DNA of 12,431 bases from Flavobacterium psychrophilum (GCA_022729635.1 DZAU01000060.1:1-12431); one strand, 5' to 3'; shown: positions 1 through 6,294, counted from the first letter of the stretch. Notes: generated by a model not told the origin, from the sequence alone. Numbers and translations are program-made.

Positions 1-53
1 CGCAGATTCGCAGATTAATAAGCATAAATTTTTTTTAAATCTGCGAATCTGCG
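1..53. repeat. Palindromic tandem-octamer intergenic repeat
   Basis: The octamer CGCAGATT occurs twice in tandem (1-8, 9-16). Its reverse complement AATCTGCG occurs twice at 38-45 and 46-53, giving 16-bp perfect arms around a 21-nt A/T-rich loop. The element may extend left of the window. It resembles short-period intergenic repeats common in Flavobacterium. The right arm runs into a T-rich stretch, so it could also terminate an upstream transcript. Confidence 0.85.
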
Positions 54-108
54 GTATTTTTATTTTAGAAGCTGCTTGTAAAATGTATTAAATTGCATAG
101 TTTTTAGT

Positions 109-116
109 TATTTTTG
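109..116 (+). promoter_or_regulatory. Possible -7 box for trpS
   Basis: TATTTTTG fits the Bacteroidota -7 consensus TAnnTTTG and lies 60 nt before the trpS ATG. No well-spaced TTTG is visible about 19 nt upstream, so this is a weak call. Confidence 0.3.
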
Positions 117-137
117 TAACCAATTTAAATATAAAAT

Positions 138-161
138 CCGCATTCTTTGCGAACTTTGCGG
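138..161. repeat. CTTTGCG direct repeat in the trpS leader
   Basis: CTTTGCG occurs at 145-151 and 154-160 (period 9). The ends CCGCA (138-142) and TGCGG (157-161) are complementary. It lies just upstream of trpS, probably in its 5' UTR. It belongs to the same style of short-period intergenic repeat as the element at 1-53, but with a different unit. Confidence 0.7.
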
Positions 162-176
162 TCAATAAAAATTACA

Positions 177-1148
177 ATGGCAAAAATACTCACTGGCGTT
201 CAAAGCACCGGAACACCTCATTTAGGAAACTTACTTGGCGCAATCATTCCCGCAATCGAATTATCGAATAATCCCGCAAACGAATCCTTTCTTTTTATTG
301 CTGATTTACATTCGATAACCCAAATAAAAGACGGAAAAACATTAAGAGAAAATACGTATAGCACAGCAGCAGCTTGGCTTGCCTGTGGTTTGAATGTGGA
401 AAAAGTGGTTTTTTACCGCCAGTCCGATGTGCCACAAACGGCGGAATTGTCTTGGTATTTGAGTTGTTTTTTTCCTTTTCAAAGGTTGACATTGGCACAT
501 TCTTTTAAAGACAAAGCGGACAGATTAGATGATGTAAATGCGGGTTTGTTTTCCTATCCAATGCTGATGGCTGCCGATATTTTGTTGTATGATGCTCAAA
601 TTGTTCCTGTGGGAAAAGACCAAATGCAACACTTGGAAATCACTCGCGATGTGGCTTCTCGCTTCAATCACCTTATGGGCGAAACATTTGTAATTCCCGA
701 AGCTAAAATTCAGAAAGGCACTATGTATATTCCTGGAACTGACGGTGGGAAAATGAGTAAATCAGCCAATAATTTTATCACTATTTTCTTGGACGATAAA
801 GCCTTGCGTAAACAAATTATGAGTATAGAAACCGACAGTACTCCGCTTGAATCGCCAAAAAATCCGGAAACCTGTAACACTTTTGCGCTTTATAAATTAT
901 TGGCAAATGAAGAACAAATAGCCTCAATGACCGCCAATTATCTTGGTGGAAATTATGGTTATGGTCACGCCAAACAAGCCTTGTTTGAACTCATTGTAAA
1001 AAAATTTAAACCCGAAAGAGAGAAATACAATTACTACATCAATAACCTCGCTGAAGTAGATGCTTTATTAAAAGTTGGCGCCGAAAAAGCTACGATTGTT
1101 GCCAATGGAGTCTTAGGAAGAGTGAGAGAAAAATTGGGATTTGAGTAA
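177..1148 (+). CDS. trpS: Tryptophanyl-tRNA synthetase
   Basis: Class Ic aminoacyl-tRNA synthetase that charges tRNA-Trp with tryptophan in the cytosol using ATP. With the start at 177 it has 323 residues, a normal length for bacterial TrpRS. The N-terminus MAKILTGVQSTGTPHLGN carries the HIGH-type ATP-binding motif (PHLGN, residues 14-18). The second signature KMSKS is at residues 192-196, and between them lie the family-typical GKDQMQHLEITRD and DADILLY-like segments. The frame is open ten codons further upstream to a TTG at 147, but that extension reads through the CTTTGCG repeat and is not TrpRS-like, so ATG 177 is preferred. It converges with dprA across a shared hairpin terminator. Function is certain from the motifs; only the start is a judgement. 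Confidence 0.97.
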   Translation: MAKILTGVQSTGTPHLGNLLGAIIPAIELSNNPANESFLFIADLHSITQIKDGKTLRENTYSTAAAWLACGLNVEKVVFYRQSDVPQTAELSWYLSCFFPFQRLTLAHSFKDKADRLDDVNAGLFSYPMLMAADILLYDAQIVPVGKDQMQHLEITRDVASRFNHLMGETFVIPEAKIQKGTMYIPGTDGGKMSKSANNFITIFLDDKALRKQIMSIETDSTPLESPKNPETCNTFALYKLLANEEQIASMTANYLGGNYGYGHAKQALFELIVKKFKPEREKYNYYINNLAEVDALLKVGAEKATIVANGVLGRVREKLGFE

Positions 1149-1154
1149 ATAAAC

Positions 1155-1187
1155 AACCCTTTCAGGGTTTAAAACCCTGAAAGGGTT
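1155..1187. terminator. Bidirectional terminator between trpS and dprA
   Basis: Arms 1155-1170 and 1172-1187 are perfectly complementary over 16 bp (core AACCCTTTCAGGGTTT). They sit between two convergent genes, 6 nt after the trpS stop and 7 nt before the dprA stop on the other strand. T-tracts are short, but position and stem strength suit a shared terminator. The same CCCTTTCAGGG palindrome style is frequent between convergent genes in flavobacteria (recalled, not searched). Confidence 0.75.
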
Positions 1188-1194
1188 TGTCTCA

Positions 1195-2295
1195 TTAAAT
1201 CGCCTCAAACAATTTCCCTGGCAAGGGTCGAATCACGCCTTTGAGTTCCATATTCAGCAGCATTCCCGAGATTTTATAAATTGGGAAATCACATCGCAAG
1301 GCAATGATATCCATTAATTCTTTTCCGTTTTTTAGAAGGTAATCATATACTTTTTGTTCGTCATTTTCTAGCGTGACAAAGAGTTGTTTTTGCACTGGTT
1401 TTGCTTTGCTTTCGATGTCCCAATTCAAGATATAAACCAAATCGGCAGCGCTGGTTAGCAGATTTGCTTTTTGGGTTTTTATCAGATTGTTGCAGCCTTG
1501 ACTGTACTTGTCAGTTGTTCTTCCCGGAACGGCAAAAACATCGCGGTTGTAGTCATTGGCAATATTTGCCGTAATCAATGAGCCTCCTCTTTCGGCAGAT
1601 TCGATAACAATTGTAGCTTCGGAAATGCCTGCCACAATACGGTTTCTTCGAACAAAATTTTCTTTATCAGGATTGGATGAACTCCAAAATTCGGTCATAA
1701 AACCCCCATTTTGTTCTACTTTGGCAACATACTTCTTATGGGTTTTAGGGTAAATTTGGTTTAAACCGTGCGCCACAACTCCAATAGTTTGCAAATCGTG
1801 TTCCATCGCCAATTGATGTGCAAAAATATCGACACCATAAGCAAAACCGCTTACGATTACAGGATCAAGCGGAGCCAAATCTTCTATCAGTTTTCTGCAA
1901 AACTCCATTCCGTAAGACGTGATTTGTCGCGTTCCCACAATGCTGATTATTTTTTTGTTTCTCAAGTCGATATTTCCGGACGTAAACAACAAAACTGGTC
2001 CGTCGATGCAATGTTTCAATCGATCTGGATAATTTTCGTCCAGAAAATACGCCACATTGATTTCGTTTGATTGGATAAATTGAAGTTCTTGTTCGGCTTT
2101 TTCGAAAACAGATTTGTTTTTTAAATTTTGAAGTAAAATTGAACCAATTCCATCAATACTGGCAAGTTTAGCTGTTTTAGTCTTGAAAACTTCTTCTGCG
2201 CTACCACAATGCGTTATCAATTTTTTGGCTATAATATCGCCAATTCCATCCACTTGTTGCAATGCCAATAAATGAAATAATTCTTGCTCTGTCAT
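1195..2295 (-). CDS. dprA: DNA-processing protein DprA (Smf)
   Basis: DprA binds incoming single-stranded DNA during natural transformation, protects it and loads RecA; it acts in the cytosol. The 366-residue protein has the usual three-part layout. A helix-hairpin-helix-rich N-terminus lies around residues 12-60 (VDGIGDIIAKKL, IDGIGSILLQNL). The Rossmann-like DprA/Smf core spans about 85-290, with VGTRQIT (120-126), SGFAYGVDIFAH (149-160), the RRNRIVAGIS DNA-binding stretch (216-225), AERGGSL (234-240) and VPGR (256-259). A C-terminal winged helix lies around 312-362. It is divergent from the HU-SPOR gene and converges with trpS. No com genes are nearby, so whether the organism is naturally competent cannot be told from this window. 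No clear TAnnTTTG promoter is seen upstream. Confidence 0.96.
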   Translation of the reverse strand: MTEQELFHLLALQQVDGIGDIIAKKLITHCGSAEEVFKTKTAKLASIDGIGSILLQNLKNKSVFEKAEQELQFIQSNEINVAYFLDENYPDRLKHCIDGPVLLFTSGNIDLRNKKIISIVGTRQITSYGMEFCRKLIEDLAPLDPVIVSGFAYGVDIFAHQLAMEHDLQTIGVVAHGLNQIYPKTHKKYVAKVEQNGGFMTEFWSSSNPDKENFVRRNRIVAGISEATIVIESAERGGSLITANIANDYNRDVFAVPGRTTDKYSQGCNNLIKTQKANLLTSAADLVYILNWDIESKAKPVQKQLFVTLENDEQKVYDYLLKNGKELMDIIALRCDFPIYKISGMLLNMELKGVIRPLPGKLFEAI

Positions 2296-2362
2296 CCTAA
2301 TTATTTGAGGTTGAAAAGTATAAAAATTTATGCGGATTGTTAATAAAAATTGTGAATAAAAT

Positions 2363-2392
2363 TTTGATAACTATATTCAATGTATAACTTTG
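2363..2392 (+). promoter_or_regulatory. Promoter of the HU-SPOR gene
   Basis: TTTG (2363-2366) and TAACTTTG (2385-2392) are separated by 18 nt, a near-perfect match to the Bacteroidota sigma-A consensus TTTG-N19-TAnnTTTG. Transcription should start about 5-8 nt after the -7 box, at roughly 2397-2400. This coincides with the ATG at 2398. Confidence 0.75.
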
Positions 2393-2397
2393 TAAGT

Positions 2398-3333
2398 ATG
2401 AACATCGAACCTTACATCGCCCAGCTTTTATACCGATATCAATGTGTTACCGTTCCTGGTTTCGGAGCATTTTTAACCGAAATTCAATCAGCTCAATTGA
2501 TTGAAAGTTCCAATTCGTTTTTTCCTCCAAAGAAAATGATTTCTTTCAATGCTTATTTAAAAAATAATGATGGTTTACTGGCCAGTCATATTGCCCAATC
2601 CGAAAAAACTTCTTATGAATATGCTGTCAGTGCTATTCAATATGAGGTTTTTAACTGGAAAAAAGCACTTCAGGAAAGCGGCTTGTTTTCTATAAAAAAT
2701 GTAGGGAGTTTTTCGCTCAACGCCGATAAAAACTTGATTTTCACGCCTTATGACCAAACCAATTATTTGACAAATTCTTTTGGTTTGAGTGCTTTTGTTT
2801 CTCCAATGGTAAAGAGAGAGCTTTTTGAACAAAAAACGGAAGCTCTTGAGGAAAATGAAGTTATAGATTTCATTCCGGAAAGGAGAAAAGCTAGTTCTTA
2901 TTTGAAATATGCCGCCGTTTTTGTTTTAGGAATTGGCATTGCTGGAGCTATTGGTTATCCAATATACCAACAACAAATCGCTAACGAAACAATTCTTGTG
3001 GAGCAATCCGTTCAAAAACAAGTTCAACACAAAATTCAAGAAGCCACTTTTTTTATCGAAAATCCAATTCCGGCCGTAACACTCACTGTTAAAGAGGAAA
3101 AAATGTCTTATCACATTATGGCTGGCGCTTTTAGAGAGGAAAGAAATGCTCAAAAAATATTTGAAAAATTATCAAATCAAGGGTATAAAGCCAGAAGAAT
3201 TCCACAAAATAAATACGGTTTATTTCCTGTTCTTTACGGAAGTTATGCCACTTATGCCGAAGCTGAAAAAGCTAAACAGGAAATTCAAAAAACAGAAAAT
3301 CCTGATGCTTGGGTACTGGTTGAATCACTATAA
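2398..3333 (+). CDS. HU-CCDC81 / SPOR fusion membrane protein
   Basis: A 311-residue Bacteroidota protein with an N-terminal HU-CCDC81-type region (about 1-140; MNIEPYIAQLLYRYQ, VPGFGAFL and a second unit with FSIKNVGSFSL). This is followed by a linker, one transmembrane helix (about 168-191, YLKYAAVFVLGIGIAGAIGY), and a C-terminal SPOR domain (about 237-309, SYHIMAGAFREERNAQ to PDAWVLVE). SPOR domains bind denuded peptidoglycan at division sites, so the protein probably lies across the inner membrane with the HU-like part inside and SPOR in the periplasm. The ORF is open from an ATG at 2380, but that codon lies between the -33 and -7 boxes, and MNIEPYI is the family-typical start, so 2398 is chosen. 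A strong terminator follows. The domain assignment is solid; the cellular role is not established, though cell division or envelope organisation is likely. Confidence 0.9.
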   Translation: MNIEPYIAQLLYRYQCVTVPGFGAFLTEIQSAQLIESSNSFFPPKKMISFNAYLKNNDGLLASHIAQSEKTSYEYAVSAIQYEVFNWKKALQESGLFSIKNVGSFSLNADKNLIFTPYDQTNYLTNSFGLSAFVSPMVKRELFEQKTEALEENEVIDFIPERRKASSYLKYAAVFVLGIGIAGAIGYPIYQQQIANETILVEQSVQKQVQHKIQEATFFIENPIPAVTLTVKEEKMSYHIMAGAFREERNAQKIFEKLSNQGYKARRIPQNKYGLFPVLYGSYATYAEAEKAKQEIQKTENPDAWVLVESL

Positions 3334-3336
3334 ATT

Positions 3337-3367
3337 AAAAACCTGTTCGAAATGAACAGGTTTTTTT
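3337..3367 (+). terminator. Rho-independent terminator of the HU-SPOR gene
   Basis: Twelve-bp perfect stem (3337-3348 with 3354-3365, core ACCTGTTC/GAACAGGT), 5-nt loop GAAAT, and a run of seven T (3361-3367). It starts 3 nt after the stop codon. Confidence 0.92.
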
Positions 3368-3374
3368 ATGCTTG

Positions 3375-3476
3375 TTAATTCAAACTCACCTTAAACATTC
3401 TCAACTCTTCCCAAGTGAATTTATCTCCATATTTTTCTTTTATACAGAAACGTTCCCTGAATTTACAAACTGTTTT
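3375..3476 (-). pseudogene. C-terminal gene remnant, unrecognised
   Basis: A 33-codon open stretch on the minus strand bounded by stops, with protein-like composition (KFRERFCIKEKYGDKF, then TWEELRMFKVSLN). Its only ATG is near the end, so it looks like the tail of a lost gene, not a complete ORF. A further protein-like fragment in a different frame lies just upstream on the same strand (3504-3557; MCLPWDFEKIFNDGFKN, 17 codons starting at ATG). Together they suggest an eroded coding region interrupted by stops and frameshifts. I do not recognise the family. Random A/T-rich sequence giving such a peptide by chance remains possible. Confidence 0.35.
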
Positions 3477-3580
3477 TTACATTAATTTATTCTAACAATT
3501 TTATTAATTCTTGAATCCATCATTAAATATTTTCTCAAAGTCCCAGGGTAAACACATATAATTTAAAAAACACTTGGTTA

Positions 3581-3724
3581 TTAGCAGATTTCGAGAGTTA
3601 TTAGGTTTGAGATTCTAAAAAAGATGGATGTTATAAACATTTGTTTGAAAAAATCAGTTAAATCTTCGCCTGAATTGAACGACTTGAAAAATTCCTGATC
3701 GTTTAATAATTCTTCTTTTTTCAT
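3581..3724 (-). pseudogene. Truncated IS256-like transposase N-terminus
   Basis: A 47-codon ORF beginning MKKEELLNDQEFFKSF, then GEDLTDFFKQM. From memory this resembles the first 25-30 residues of Bacteroidota IS256 (Mutator-type) transposases, which begin with K-E-[ED]-L-L-N-x-x-F-[FL]-K-x-F-x-x-G-[ED]-[ED]-L and normally continue for about 400 residues. Here the resemblance is lost after about residue 29 and a stop follows at codon 48, so no catalytic domain (DDE) remains. It lies just beyond the tRNA-Ala terminator. No inverted repeats or target duplications are visible. It could instead be a short unrelated gene. Confidence 0.4.
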
Positions 3725-3751
3725 AAGACGGTGTAAAATTTAAAATTAAAC

Positions 3752-3789
3752 AAAAAAATAATGGGGTTTTAAAACCCCATTATTTTTTT
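3752..3789. terminator. 38-nt perfect palindromic terminator
   Basis: A perfect palindrome: 3752-3770 is the reverse complement of 3771-3789, with core ATGGGG-TTTTAAAA-CCCCAT and seven A/T on each side. It works as a rho-independent terminator on either strand. On the minus strand it lies 71 nt beyond tRNA-Ala and should end that transcript. Confidence 0.88.
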
Positions 3790-3860
3790 ACTTACACAGT
3801 TTATCAGATGGTATTCAGAAAATTTTGCAAATACATTTGCACTGCAATGTTGAGTATTTG

Positions 3861-3934
3861 TGGAGAATATCGGATTCGAACCGACCACCTCTTGCCTGCC
3901 AGGCAAGCGCTCTAGCCAAATGAGCTAATCCCCC
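3861..3934 (-). tRNA. tRNA-Ala (anticodon GGC)
   Basis: 74-nt cloverleaf on the minus strand. The acceptor stem is GGGGGAT paired with ATTCTCC, including G3:U70, the main identity element for alanyl-tRNA synthetase. The anticodon arm is CTTGC-CTGGCAG-GCAAG with anticodon GGC (reads GCC/GCU). The T arm is GTCGG-TTCGAAT-CCGAT and the discriminator base is A. The 3' CCA is not encoded: the next bases are CAA, so CCA must be added by tRNA nucleotidyltransferase. It is a single tRNA with its own promoter and terminator. Confidence 0.96.
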
Positions 3935-3946
3935 AATTGTAGGGCA

Positions 3947-3979
3947 CAAATATAACATATAAATAAAACACAAAGCAAA
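3947..3979 (-). promoter_or_regulatory. Promoter of tRNA-Ala
   Basis: On the minus strand TATATTTG (3954 to 3947) matches TAnnTTTG exactly. TTTG boxes lie 16 nt (3974-3971) and 21 nt (3979-3976) upstream. The -7 box ends 12 nt before the mature tRNA 5' end, giving a very short leader. Confidence 0.65.
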
Positions 3980-4039
3980 TTTTGAAAAAAAATCATACGC
4001 TTCCCTTAATATTTTTAACTTTACATCAAAATTGATGAA

Positions 4040-4804
4040 ATGACAACTCAAAACCCAAACGGTTCCTTAATTACAACTATCGAAAATAAAATTGCCATTC
4101 TTGAATTCGGGCATCCTGCGAGCAATTCTTTTCCAAGTAATTTACTGGATCGCTTGACAAACGAATTCCATAATTTAAGCCAAAATCCTGAAATTTCTGT
4201 GATTGTTTTAAAAAGTAGTGGTTCAGGAGCATTTTGTGCCGGAGCTTCTTTTGATGAGCTTCTAGCAGTTTCAAATCTCGAAGAAGCCACAAAATTCTTT
4301 TCAGGATTTGCCAATGTGTTGAATGCGATGCGCAATTGTTCGAAAATAATCATCGGTAGAATTCACGGAAAAGCCGTTGGCGGCGGAGTTGGCATTATTG
4401 CAGCCTGTGATTATGCTTTGGCAACAAATGAAAGCAGCACCAAATTATCCGAATTGGCAATAGGGATTGGTCCTTTTATAATTGAACCCGCCATTTCACG
4501 AAAAATTGGGAAAAATGCAATGACCGAAATGACTTTGGAAACCCAATGGAAGTCGGCTTCTTGGGCAAATCAAAAAGGTCTTTTTGCCCAAATTTTTGAT
4601 ACCACAACTCAATTAGATGCCGAAATCACGGCTTTCGCCAATAAATTAGCCGGTTATAATTCCGAATCTTTAATCGAAATAAAGAAAATATTTTGGGAAG
4701 GAACAGAAAATTGGAATACTTTGCTTTATGAAAGAGCTGAAATTTCGGGAAAATTAGTGCTTTCAGATTTTTCCAGAAAAGCCTTAAATCAATTTAAAAA
4801 ATAA
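4040..4804 (+). CDS. Enoyl-CoA hydratase/isomerase family protein
   Basis: A 254-residue crotonase-fold protein, the usual length. Oxyanion-hole segments are GAFCAGASFDEL (63-74) and GKAVGGGVG (110-118); these hold the acyl-CoA thioester carbonyl. Of the two catalytic glutamates of classical enoyl-CoA hydratase (rat E144 and E164), the position of the second is kept as E138 (KLSELAIG), whereas the first, normally in GGG-x-E, is G118. One-glutamate crotonases include isomerases, some methylglutaconyl-CoA hydratases and other acyl-CoA lyases or hydrolases, so the exact reaction cannot be named. It starts a plus-strand run; the next small ORF follows after 3 nt. A TAACTTTA sequence at 4016-4023 may be its -7 box but is imperfect. 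Confidence 0.88.
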   Translation: MTTQNPNGSLITTIENKIAILEFGHPASNSFPSNLLDRLTNEFHNLSQNPEISVIVLKSSGSGAFCAGASFDELLAVSNLEEATKFFSGFANVLNAMRNCSKIIIGRIHGKAVGGGVGIIAACDYALATNESSTKLSELAIGIGPFIIEPAISRKIGKNAMTEMTLETQWKSASWANQKGLFAQIFDTTTQLDAEITAFANKLAGYNSESLIEIKKIFWEGTENWNTLLYERAEISGKLVLSDFSRKALNQFKK

Positions 4805-4807
4805 AAA

Positions 4808-4984
4808 ATGACACAGCTTATCTTGCTTTTGCAACAAACAAAAATTGAAGAAAAACTAAAAAATTCTCCAGACAACGCTTATCAAATAGGAGTAATCATA
4901 GGTTCGTATCTTCCCTTTGTAGTATTGGTTGGAATCGCCTATTTGATGTATTATCTAGCAAAAAAAAGAAATAAACAAGAGTAG
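4808..4984 (+). CDS. Small single-pass membrane protein, 58 aa
   Basis: ATG at 4808 starts 3 nt after the stop of the hydratase-family gene, and the ORF ends with TAG at 4982-4984. The product is a 58-residue peptide with a polar N-terminal part (residues about 9-26, QQTKIEEKLKNSPDNAYQ), one hydrophobic helix (about 27-50, IGVIIGSYLPFVVLVGIAYLMYYL) and a basic tail AKKRNKQE. By the positive-inside rule the C-terminus should be cytoplasmic. There are no domain motifs or cysteines. Its spacing argues for cotranslation with the upstream gene and cotranscription with queD 33 nt downstream. Codon use and the clean TM-plus-lysine tail look like a real gene. Function unknown. Confidence 0.75.
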   Translation: MTQLILLLQQTKIEEKLKNSPDNAYQIGVIIGSYLPFVVLVGIAYLMYYLAKKRNKQE

Positions 4985-5017
4985 TTTCATAAAATTTACA
5001 CTCAAATTAAAATCAGA

Positions 5018-5470
5018 ATGAGCAAAATCAGAATTACAAAACAATTCAACTTCGAAACCGGTCACGCCTTGTTTGGCTATGACGGCAAATGCAAAAATGT
5101 TCACGGACATAGCTACAAATTATCGGTAACGGTGATAGGAACACCGATAAATGACCATGCTAATGTGAAATTTGGAATGGTTATCGATTTTTCTGATTTG
5201 AAAAAAATTGTCAAAGAAGAAATTGTCGATCAGTTTGATCACGCCACAGTTTTTAACGAAACAACGCCTCACCTTGAATTGGCAAAAGAACTAAAATCTC
5301 GCGGGCATCACGTGATTCTGGTCGATTACCAACCCACAAGCGAAAATATGGTAGTCGATTTTTCAAAAAAAATCATCAGCCGATTACCCAAAAACATCAA
5401 CCTTTTTTCCTTAAAACTGCAAGAAACAGAGTCTTCCTTTGCCGAATGGTTTGCCAGTGATAATATGTAA
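5018..5470 (+). CDS. queD: 6-carboxytetrahydropterin synthase (QueD family)
   Basis: A 150-residue member of the 6-pyruvoyl-tetrahydropterin synthase fold. QueD converts dihydroneopterin triphosphate to 6-carboxy-5,6,7,8-tetrahydropterin, the second step of queuosine/7-deazaguanine synthesis. Zinc ligands are H16, H29 and H31. C25 in C-x3-HGH (CKNVHGH, 25-31) is the catalytic cysteine in the spacing typical of QueD rather than the mammalian-type enzyme. The D74-H75 pair (QFDHATVFN) and E109 (PTSENM) complete the active site. No queC, queE or folE is in the window. It lies between the small membrane protein (33 nt) and lpxH (62 nt). A role in another pterin pathway is possible but less likely. 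Confidence 0.9.
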   Translation: MSKIRITKQFNFETGHALFGYDGKCKNVHGHSYKLSVTVIGTPINDHANVKFGMVIDFSDLKKIVKEEIVDQFDHATVFNETTPHLELAKELKSRGHHVILVDYQPTSENMVVDFSKKIISRLPKNINLFSLKLQETESSFAEWFASDNM

Positions 5471-5471
5471 T

Positions 5472-5503
5472 AAATTCCAAAAATTGAAATTCCAAATTCC
5501 AAG
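5472..5503. repeat. AAATTCCAA short-period repeat between queD and lpxH
   Basis: AAATTCCAA occurs at 5472-5480, 5487-5495 and 5494-5502, the last two overlapping with period 7. It lies wholly in the 62-nt gap between two co-directional genes. It is of the same style as the other intergenic repeats in the window but has its own unit. Confidence 0.7.
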
Positions 5504-5532
5504 TATTGATTTATAATAACACAATTTATTAA

Positions 5533-6282
5533 ATGACGCCCAATAAAAAAATATATTTCGCCTCCGACCAGCATTTTGGTGCGCCAACTCCTGAATTGAG
5601 TTTTCCAAGAGAGCAAAAATTTGTGGCTTGGCTCGACGAAGTCAAAGCTGACGCAGAGGCAATTTTCTTGTTGGGTGATTTATTTGATTTTTGGTTCGAA
5701 TACAAAACCGTCGTTCCTAAAGGTTTTGTTAGAATTCTTGGGAAACTTGCCGAAATTCGTGACAGCGGAATCCCTATTTATTTCTTTGTGGGCAATCACG
5801 ATTTATGGATGGACGATTATTTAGAAAAAGAATTGAATATTCCTATTTACCGTGAAAATCAGGAATATACTTTTAACGATAAAACCTTTCTTATTGGTCA
5901 CGGCGACGGAAAAGGGCCAGGCGACACAGGATACAAACGGATGAAAAAAGTATTCACGAATCCGCTCTCGAAATGGCTTTTCAGATGGCTTCATCCCGAC
6001 ATTGGCGTGCGATTGGGGCATTATCTTTCGGTAAAAAACAAACTGATTTCGGGCGATGAAGACGTGAAATTCCTTGGAGAAGAAAACGAATGGCTTGTTC
6101 TTTATGCCAAAAGAAAACTAGAAACCAAACATTACAATTACCTCGTTTTTGGTCACCGTCATTTGCCTTTGAAAATCACTGTTGGCGAAAACTCCGAGTA
6201 TATAAATCTAGGCGATTGGATTGGCTATTTTACCTATGGTGTTTTTGATGGCGAGACTTTTGAGGTAAAAAAGTTTGAGTGA
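5533..6282 (+). CDS. lpxH: UDP-2,3-diacylglucosamine hydrolase
   Basis: A calcineurin-like metallophosphoesterase of 249 residues that hydrolyses UDP-2,3-diacylglucosamine to lipid X and UMP, the fourth step of lipid A synthesis, at the inner membrane's cytosolic face. All dimetal motifs are present: D12-x-H14 (SDQHFG), GDLFDFW (48-54), GNHD (87-90), GHGDG (122-126) and GHRH (207-210). The helical cap insert lies about 127-185 (GYKRMKKVFTNPLSKWLFRWLHP). ATG 5533 gives the family-typical start, with D12 about ten residues in. Slightly longer Bacteroidota LpxH-like enzymes are routinely annotated this way, so LpxH is preferred over a generic phosphoesterase. The gene converges with the MFS gene with 12 nt between stops. 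Confidence 0.92.
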   Translation: MTPNKKIYFASDQHFGAPTPELSFPREQKFVAWLDEVKADAEAIFLLGDLFDFWFEYKTVVPKGFVRILGKLAEIRDSGIPIYFFVGNHDLWMDDYLEKELNIPIYRENQEYTFNDKTFLIGHGDGKGPGDTGYKRMKKVFTNPLSKWLFRWLHPDIGVRLGHYLSVKNKLISGDEDVKFLGEENEWLVLYAKRKLETKHYNYLVFGHRHLPLKITVGENSEYINLGDWIGYFTYGVFDGETFEVKKFE

Positions 6283-6294
6283 AAATCAAAAAAC

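Noticed and set aside
2313..2320. TACTTTTC on the minus strand as a dprA -7 box
   Set aside because: The final G of TAnnTTTG is replaced by C and there is no TTG at a suitable distance upstream.
2380..2397. Upstream ATG start for the HU-SPOR gene (adds MYNFVS)
   Set aside because: The codon lies between the -33 and -7 promoter boxes, so it would not be in the transcript; the family begins at MNIEPYI.
3861..4051. Minus-strand open frame crossing the tRNA-Ala gene
   Set aside because: Its middle (GGLAHLARALAWQARGGRFESD) is a translation of tRNA sequence, a known annotation artefact.
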